In this document: piece by piece, positions 16,818 through 22,058 of the stretch | Position numbering within the stretch: position 1 is the first letter of the stretch | How the letters are laid out: each line of letters starts with the position of its first letter | Source: an uncultured Collinsella sp. | GTDB taxonomy: Bacteria > Actinomycetota > Coriobacteriia > Coriobacteriales > Coriobacteriaceae | Direction of reading: 5' to 3' | DNA length: 22,058 nt | Assembly: GCA_900758845.1 (NCBI GenBank) | Contig: CAAESW010000043.1 | Coordinates: 1 to 22,058 of the forward strand | Notes under the pieces: model-generated | Seen by the model: only the letters and a program-made list of their open reading frames with translations | The model's database searches: none | What the model was told of the DNA's origin: nothing | Position numbers and translations under genes: made by a program

Positions 16818-18149
16818 TTACAGAGCCTCGAGCGCGTTGGCGATGCGCTTCATGGCGGCATCGGCGGATGCTTGGTCGGGCGCCTCGGCCAGCACGCGGA
16901 TAACCGACTCGGTTCCGCTCTTGCGCACGAGCACGCGGCCCTCGCCTGCCAGCGCAGCCTCGGCCTCGGCGATGGCGTTCTGCACGCCCATGTTCTCGAG
17001 CGCGGCGTCCTTGTCCGCCACGTGCACGGCCACCTGCGCCTGCGGCAGCAGCTTGCACGGAGCCGTGAGCTGCGAGAGCGTCTCGCGCTCGGCACAAATC
17101 ACTTCCATCACGCGCAGCGAAGTCATAATGCCGTCGCCCGTGCGCTCGATATCGCCAAAGATCGTATGGCCCGTCTGCTCGCCGCCCAGGCTGTAGCCGC
17201 CCTCGCGCATCTTGGCATACACGTGACGGTCGCCCACGCCGCTGGTCACGGCGCTCAGGCCGGCAAGCTCCAGCGACTTGACAAGGCCAAAGTTACTGGC
17301 AATCGTTGGCACCACGGTACCGCCCGAGAGGCGCCCGTGCTTGTTCAGATACACGCCGCACACGTACAGGATCTGGTCGCCGTCGACCACGCGCCCGCGC
17401 TCGTCCACGGCCAGGCAGCGGTCGGCATCGCCGTCGTAGGCAAAACCCACGTCCAGACCCTGCTCCACCACATGGCGCTGTAAGCGCTCCATATGCGTGG
17501 AGCCACAATCGACATTGATGTTAAAGCCGTCGGGCGCGGCATTGATCACGCGCACGTCGGCGCCCAGCGCGTCGAACACCGGCTTGGCCACCGAGGATGC
17601 CGAGCCGTTGGCGCAGTCGAGACCGATCTTGACGCCCTGCAGCGAAAAGTTCGCGCTAGCGATGAGCGAGGCAATATAGCGGTTGCGACCCTGCATGTAG
17701 TCCACCGTGGCACCGATGTGGTTGCCCGTTGCCAGCGGCACCTCGCTCTTGTCATCGATGTAGTCCTCGATGAGCTCCAGCACGTCCTCGTCCATCTTAA
17801 AGCCGTCGCTATTGACGAGCTTAATGCCGTTATCGCAAAACGGGTTGTGGCTCGCGCTGATCATGATGCCGCAATCGAAGCAGCCCTCCACGGTCTGATG
17901 CGCCACGCCCGGCGTCGGGATCACGTGCAGCATGTAGGCGTCCGCGCCGCTCGCGACCAGGCCGCTCACCAGCGCTGCCTCGAACATATAGCTCGAGCGA
18001 CGCGTGTCCTTGCCCACGATCACGCGCGCCTTGGCCCCGCGGTTGGCGCCGTAATACCAGCCCACAAAGCGGCCGATCTTATAAGCGTGCTCTATCGTCA
18101 GCCCAACGTTGGCCTCGCCGCGAAAGCCGTCGGTGCCAAAGTACTTCAT
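16818..18149 (-). CDS. glmM: Phosphoglucosamine mutase
   Basis: Interconverts glucosamine-6-phosphate and glucosamine-1-phosphate on the route to UDP-N-acetylglucosamine for peptidoglycan; cytoplasmic. It has 443 residues, the family length. YFGTDGFRG (3-11) is the N-terminal signature typical of GlmM. The phosphoserine loop is ISASHNP (97-103) with Ser100 as catalytic residue. The metal loop is DGDADR (239-244), with Asp239, Asp241 and Asp243. The sugar-binding motif GGEQTGH (322-328) has the Gln usual for GlmM, and the phosphate-binding loop is RKSGTES (409-415). The ATG at 18149 starts 3 nt after the stop of the DUF4012 gene; AGGA lies inside the end of that gene. Translation is therefore likely coupled. 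Confidence 0.96.
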   Translation of the reverse strand: MKYFGTDGFRGEANVGLTIEHAYKIGRFVGWYYGANRGAKARVIVGKDTRRSSYMFEAALVSGLVASGADAYMLHVIPTPGVAHQTVEGCFDCGIMISASHNPFCDNGIKLVNSDGFKMDEDVLELIEDYIDDKSEVPLATGNHIGATVDYMQGRNRYIASLIASANFSLQGVKIGLDCANGSASSVAKPVFDALGADVRVINAAPDGFNINVDCGSTHMERLQRHVVEQGLDVGFAYDGDADRCLAVDERGRVVDGDQILYVCGVYLNKHGRLSGGTVVPTIASNFGLVKSLELAGLSAVTSGVGDRHVYAKMREGGYSLGGEQTGHTIFGDIERTGDGIMTSLRVMEVICAERETLSQLTAPCKLLPQAQVAVHVADKDAALENMGVQNAIAEAEAALAGEGRVLVRKSGTESVIRVLAEAPDQASADAAMKRIANALEAL

Positions 18150-18152
18150 ATC

Positions 18153-20510
18153 TTACTTATCCTGTTCGAACGTTTGAGCGGTTGGCGTGGTGCGAACCTT
18201 AAGCTCTTTGTGCCCAGAGTCCTTCGAAGTCGTGACCGTGTACTCGACCTTTATGTCTTGTCCAAGAAGCATGTGGACGCCGCCCCATGCAACCTTCAGG
18301 CCATCGTGCGTCGCTTCGTTCATCTCGATAGAACCGGAGCCCGAAGTCTTAATGTCCGAAATGCTGCCTCCCGCGGGAGCATAGAGATAGAGCCTCAGCA
18401 CCTCGTCATCAATATCCTCGCTAATGCCGTTATGGCCCCGGAAATAACCAGGCATCTCGGCCTTCTCCTGAGGGGTCATCGTGTTCTTGAGCGTGGTGGT
18501 CACTCGATACGTCGTCGAACCATCGGCATTTTCAACCGAAGAATCGATGGTGACTCGCTTATCAAGGAACCAATCCATCTTTGAATAGCTGTAGTTGTTC
18601 ACAAAGACGCCCAAGATCGGAGCCTCAGACGCATCGTTTTGGAGAGCGCCGGAAATGCCAAGGGCCTTCGCGGCCTTTTCCTCGTCATCGTTTCTCGAAT
18701 ACATGAGGATGCGGCCCTCGGAAGCACCCTTTTCGATGGCGGCAGCGATCTTAGTAATATCGCTGGAGCCCAGTTCGTCCACGATCTTGTTAAAAGCCGA
18801 GCCGGCAACCGCCGCAAAAATGGCGTCCTGTTCCTCTACCGGGTAATTCCAATAAATATCGTGCAGCAGCACCTTTGCAGCGTTGCTTCCATCGACGACG
18901 GTACCGTCGGGAAGCTGCGTGCCGCCCACAATGTCGAGCATATACTGCAAAAATACCGGATCGACTGCAAATACGCCGTCGATGTCATCTCCAACAATGG
19001 CCTTCTGCATATCGCTGGCAAGCTGAGCCGCACGCGGATAATCGGGTGTCATCGTAACGTCGCCCATCGTGTATCCGAGCGTGTTGAATCCGGTCAGGCC
19101 CCATCCGGTCGTGAACAAGTTTGCCTCTTCATCGGTGATGGAAAGCGGACTCAAAGGCTCTTTCATCATGTCGACTTTGACAAAATCACCCAGTTCGAGC
19201 TTGCCATCTGTTACCGACATCACGCCGCGAGAACCCGGGAAACCGCCGCAGGCGCGGATCTCGACATTGCTCATCGCGAGCACAAGATAATGACGCGTCT
19301 GGCCGTTGGCGCCGAGCATCTGGGGCAGAACGGGGGCGACCTTCTCCGCCGCGTCGACTGCACCGTCCAGGGTGGCAAAGCCGTCCTTTGCCTTATCGAC
19401 CAGCTCGGTCACCTGGGCGATATGCGTATCGCCAATACCCTGCACCTTTTTGTTGGCGCTCTTGAACGCCTTCGAGCTATCGGAGAGCGAATCGGCGACC
19501 GCCTGCAGCGCGGACACGTTGATTGTTCCGTCCTGGAACAGCTTGCCGGGCGTTGCCTGAGCGAGATTATCGGCCATGGGGACCAGCGCGCCGCTCGAAA
19601 CATCGGACAGAGCGTCGATCATGGTACGGGCGGCGTTAATATCGCTGCCGTACACCGGGATGAACGAGGCCATCGTCCACACCGGGCTCGAGGTCTCCTT
19701 CTTCATGCTGTTGCAAAGCTCGTCGATCTTTTTCGCATCGTCGGGCAGGGTCGAAAAATCGCCCGACGTGACCTTGTCCTTAAGGCCGCCGACGATCTCG
19801 ACAGTTTCCTTTGCCTGGCTCTTCACGGTATTTGCCGAGTTAAGCAGCATGAAGCCGCTCACGCCAAACACGACAAGAACCACCGCGACGATGGCAGCGA
19901 CAACGGCTGCAACGCGGCGCTTCTTGCGCTCGCCCTTGCGATGGCGATGGCGAACCAGGCCGTTCGAGGTCGGGCTCGTCGAGGAATCGCCGCCGTAGTT
20001 CAAGCCAAAATCGTAATAATCTTCTTTAGCGCCCGAGCCCTTAAACTCGGCACCGTCGTCATTGAGACGGGCAAACGTGCCAGTTTCGGAAGCGCCCGTA
20101 TAGATAGTGCCTAGGTTACCCGTAAGCCCTGCGTCTCCAGCAGAAGAAGCACTATCGGCGGGATTGGCAGAGTTGATGGGGCCGGCGTTGTGGGCGCGAT
20201 GAGCGTTGTTAGCGGGGCCAGTGGGGCCGGCGACATTTGCACCGCCCGTTGGCGCCGGACGGACTCCGGCCGACGAAGCCGCAGAGCCCGCCCCGCCCGG
20301 AAATGCCTGCCTGCCTACGCGACCAGCCTGTTTTGCCTTTTGAGACTGTTCGTACAGAGCGGCAAACATCGCCGTTTCGCCCGGAGACGTACGGTTGCTA
20401 GCACTGTTTTGGCTGGATCCACTCGGTACGCCAGCGCTTCCAGTCCCATTTGAACGCGGCGGAACTGCAGAGCGCTCGCCGTCGCCGTTCTTAAAGTGGT
20501 TACCAGCCAT
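18153..20510 (-). CDS. DUF4012 domain-containing membrane protein
   Basis: A 785-residue protein with a long disordered cytoplasmic N-terminus (1-190) rich in Gly, Ala, Ser and Asn, a basic stretch RHRHRKGERKKRR (187-199), one membrane helix (200-223) and a large external part. The DUF4012 core is recognised by HYLVLAMSNVEIRACGGFPGSRG (407-429), the variant of the family's ExRxxGGFPGS motif. No enzymatic function is established for this family; neighbours in other actinobacteria are often polysaccharide genes. ATG at 20510 follows GAGGA 7 nt upstream. glmM follows at 3 nt, so the two share a transcript; this fits an envelope role but does not prove it. No promoter was fixed in the AT-rich sequence 20511-20580. 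Confidence 0.82.
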   Translation of the reverse strand: MAGNHFKNGDGERSAVPPRSNGTGSAGVPSGSSQNSASNRTSPGETAMFAALYEQSQKAKQAGRVGRQAFPGGAGSAASSAGVRPAPTGGANVAGPTGPANNAHRAHNAGPINSANPADSASSAGDAGLTGNLGTIYTGASETGTFARLNDDGAEFKGSGAKEDYYDFGLNYGGDSSTSPTSNGLVRHRHRKGERKKRRVAAVVAAIVAVVLVVFGVSGFMLLNSANTVKSQAKETVEIVGGLKDKVTSGDFSTLPDDAKKIDELCNSMKKETSSPVWTMASFIPVYGSDINAARTMIDALSDVSSGALVPMADNLAQATPGKLFQDGTINVSALQAVADSLSDSSKAFKSANKKVQGIGDTHIAQVTELVDKAKDGFATLDGAVDAAEKVAPVLPQMLGANGQTRHYLVLAMSNVEIRACGGFPGSRGVMSVTDGKLELGDFVKVDMMKEPLSPLSITDEEANLFTTGWGLTGFNTLGYTMGDVTMTPDYPRAAQLASDMQKAIVGDDIDGVFAVDPVFLQYMLDIVGGTQLPDGTVVDGSNAAKVLLHDIYWNYPVEEQDAIFAAVAGSAFNKIVDELGSSDITKIAAAIEKGASEGRILMYSRNDDEEKAAKALGISGALQNDASEAPILGVFVNNYSYSKMDWFLDKRVTIDSSVENADGSTTYRVTTTLKNTMTPQEKAEMPGYFRGHNGISEDIDDEVLRLYLYAPAGGSISDIKTSGSGSIEMNEATHDGLKVAWGGVHMLLGQDIKVEYTVTTSKDSGHKELKVRTTPTAQTFEQDK

Positions 20511-20586
20511 AGAGGAGTCCTCGCAATACTAAAAGTCAATAACGCTATTAGTTTATGACATATTTAGCATCGTCAGTTAAACTCCA

Positions 20587-20629
20587 GACGCAGGCACCAA
20601 TTCGCAGAATTGTGGTGCAACACCGCGTC
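20587..20629. other. Hairpin after the EamA transporter gene, possible terminator
   Basis: Nested helices: GACGC (20587-20591) with GCGTC (20625-20629), and GGCACCAATTC-type arms around 20593-20617 closing a 3-nt loop. It starts 21 nt beyond the transporter's stop on the minus strand. Only TTTAA follows, so it is a weak terminator at best. Confidence 0.38.
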
Positions 20630-20649
20630 CGTCTAGGCAGCGGCGTAAG

Positions 20650-21672
20650 CTATACCGTCAGGAACATCATCACGATGATCATGGCAAAGCCGATAAGATC
20701 GGTCGGCAAAAACACCGTGCCCAGCATAACGGCGCTGGTAATGGTTGCCGAGACCGGCTCCACAGTTCCGATGAGACTCGCGCGTACGGAGCCAATATCC
20801 TTGACGCCCTCCATATAGAGCATATACGCCAGGAAAGAGCCCACGATCACAAACACCGCGAGCGCTTCGACGCCGGCAGCATCGAGGGCCGGCATATGAG
20901 CCCACGGCTGCACAAAGACACTCGAAACGACACCCGCCGAGAGCATAGCCGAGCCCGTAACAATAGGGCTACCGTATTCGGGCAGGATCTTGGCGGGAAT
21001 CACCGCCATACACGCGGCGCTGACCGCACACATAAGACCTGCTGCCAGGCCAAGTGGCGAGATATTCAGGCTGGTGGGGTCGCCGCCGGTGGCGATTAAA
21101 AAGGTTCCACCCAGAGCTAGGCCAATGCCGATGACTTCGCGAGTACGCGGCATGCGGCGATCGATCACGCAGGTGTAGCCCATGATGATAACGAGCTGCA
21201 GGCACTGGAGCACCGTCGCGGTTCCGGCGTTCGTCAGGCGCACGGCCGAAAGATAGCAAAACTGGTTGAACAGCAGGCCAAAGGCGGTAAAGAGCAGCAG
21301 CTGCTTGCGATCGGCGGGTGTGGTCCAGAGCTTAATCAGGCGCTCGCGGTCGCGCGTAACAACCACGGCCATAAAGAGTAGACCGGCGAGAATCTGACGC
21401 ACGCTCATAAGCCACAAGGTGTCGACGTGGTAGGTATCGAACAGAAAGCTCGCGCTGGTGCCCGAGAAGCCCCAAAACGAACCGCCCACCAGCGTAGCCA
21501 AGACGCCCGTGATCATCTTGCGCGACGACGCATCGTTAAGGCGGTCGCGCCAGGCGCGGCGGGTGCTACGGCTGAGCTCGTCGGTGCCCTCGGGCACATC
21601 AATGTTCGATATATCGGTCATCGGCACCGAAGCCCCTGCGCCTTCGACCTGCTCGACACACTCTTTGCTCAT
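20650..21672 (-). CDS. EamA/DMT-family transporter
   Basis: A 340-residue inner-membrane protein of the drug/metabolite transporter superfamily. After about 50 cytoplasmic residues there are ten hydrophobic segments in two five-helix EamA repeats: repeat one begins at VLATLVGGSFWGFSGTSASFLF and repeat two at PLGLAAGLMCAVSAACMAVIPAK. Each repeat ends with the conserved helix pair, e.g. TNAGTATVLQCLQLVIIMGY and ASLIGTVEPVSATI, where the Glu-Pro-Val is typical of EamA proteins. The substrate cannot be told. I chose ATG at 21672 because GGGGGAGTGG lies just before it; the frame is open to 21879, but that extension is not hydrophobic or conserved. It has a two-way gap of about 140 bp to the DUF4012 gene and stands alone. 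Confidence 0.9.
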   Translation of the reverse strand: MSKECVEQVEGAGASVPMTDISNIDVPEGTDELSRSTRRAWRDRLNDASSRKMITGVLATLVGGSFWGFSGTSASFLFDTYHVDTLWLMSVRQILAGLLFMAVVVTRDRERLIKLWTTPADRKQLLLFTAFGLLFNQFCYLSAVRLTNAGTATVLQCLQLVIIMGYTCVIDRRMPRTREVIGIGLALGGTFLIATGGDPTSLNISPLGLAAGLMCAVSAACMAVIPAKILPEYGSPIVTGSAMLSAGVVSSVFVQPWAHMPALDAAGVEALAVFVIVGSFLAYMLYMEGVKDIGSVRASLIGTVEPVSATITSAVMLGTVFLPTDLIGFAMIIVMMFLTV

Positions 21673-21903
21673 TCCACTCCCCCGAAACAGCCTGGAAACA
21701 ATTCGGCTTACCTTACCACGGCGAAGGCACCAGCTGGAGGCTTGTCCGCTTATCGGTAGGACAATTCCGCAGGCGTCTTTCCATAGCTCGATACCGCAAT
21801 GGCCTTGCATTATGCGACAGCCAAATCGCGGCAGCAGGCTCTTTTGAAATGGATGCGACAAAGCCCCCGAATTCCACAATGTAAGCGATTTTTAAAAATG
21901 TTC
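21673..21903. other. Intergenic region between the EamA transporter gene and the tRNA promoter
   Basis: No gene is seen. It must hold the transporter's promoter on the minus strand; TAAGGT near 21710 could be a -10, but no matching -35 was found. Confidence 0.4.
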
Positions 21904-21932
21904 TTGCCACCGAGTTCAGGCTCCGTTATATT
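21904..21932 (+). promoter_or_regulatory. tRNA-Val promoter
   Basis: TTGCCA (21904-21909) and TATATT (21927-21932) are separated by exactly 17 bp, giving a start about 22 nt before the mature tRNA. Confidence 0.75.
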
Positions 21933-21961
21933 ATCTCTTGCGCGATTGCGCACCCTTGATC

Positions 21962-22036
21962 GGGCGTTTAGCTCAGGGGGAGAGCGCTTCCCTGACACGG
22001 AAGAGGTCAGAAGTTCAAATCTTCTAACGCCCACCA
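21962..22036 (+). tRNA. tRNA-Val (anticodon GAC)
   Basis: A full cloverleaf can be drawn by hand: acceptor GGGCGTT/AACGCCC, D arm GCTC/GAGC, anticodon arm CTTCC-CTGACAC-GGAAG with anticodon GAC, T arm AGAAG-TTCAAAT-CTTCT, discriminator A, and an encoded CCA (22034-22036). GAC reads the Val codons GUC and GUU. The remaining 22 bases to the window end contain no recognisable feature. Confidence 0.97.
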
Positions 22037-22058
22037 AATGTTCGCAGCTCAGAGGCTA

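Noticed and set aside
18639..20114. Long open frame antisense to the DUF4012 gene
   Set aside because: No recognisable domain, His/Arg-rich, and the opposite strand has the family motif and membrane helix.
21810..22037. Minus-strand frame overlapping the tRNA
   Set aside because: Its N-terminus is the reverse complement of tRNA-Val, a common source of false small proteins.

Overview
The window looks like chromosome from a high-GC Gram-positive gut actinobacterium of class Coriobacteriia, most likely Collinsella or a close relative. I infer this from the GC-rich codon use, a T-box in front of pheST, the families present, and a remembered (unverified) likeness of the 5786-5908 repeat and its neighbouring gene to Collinsella sequences. 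Almost everything is core metabolism. The accessory-looking part is about 5.6-7.0 kb.

Layout. 1-709 (-): rsgA, cut by the window edge. 710-956: a terminator and a large nested inverted repeat. 957-3638 (-): a SERCA/PMCA-type P-type ATPase whose leader (3639-3750) can fold in two mutually exclusive ways, one hiding its ribosome binding site. 4080-5540 (+): pyk, with its own promoter and terminator. 5606-5962: noncoding, with 25-base inverted repeat arms. 5963-7036 (+): a protein with an apparent PD-(D/E)XK nuclease core. 7033-7893 (-): a zinc-dependent phospholipase C-like protein, converging on the previous gene so that both stops share CTAG. 7961-10677 (-): a three-gene ECF metal importer (cbiM/nikM, cbiQ, ATPase) behind a promoter and a 28-bp palindrome of the NikR type, which points to nickel. 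10926-14640 (-): pheS-pheT under a T-box with a Phe (TTC) specifier, and a folded element between the genes. 15146-16720 (+): an M32 carboxypeptidase. 16818-20510 (-): a DUF4012 membrane protein gene followed 3 nt later by glmM. 20650-21672 (-): an EamA/DMT transporter. 21962-22036 (+): tRNA-Val(GAC) with a strong promoter.

How the genes relate. The ECF genes overlap or nearly touch and make one transporter. pheS and pheT make one alpha2beta2 synthetase sensed through uncharged tRNA-Phe. The DUF4012 gene and glmM are probably co-translated, which places the DUF4012 protein in a cell-envelope context. The other genes appear to be single units. The observations most worth testing are the two-state ATPase leader, the inverted-repeat element with the nuclease-like gene, and the NikR-type operator.
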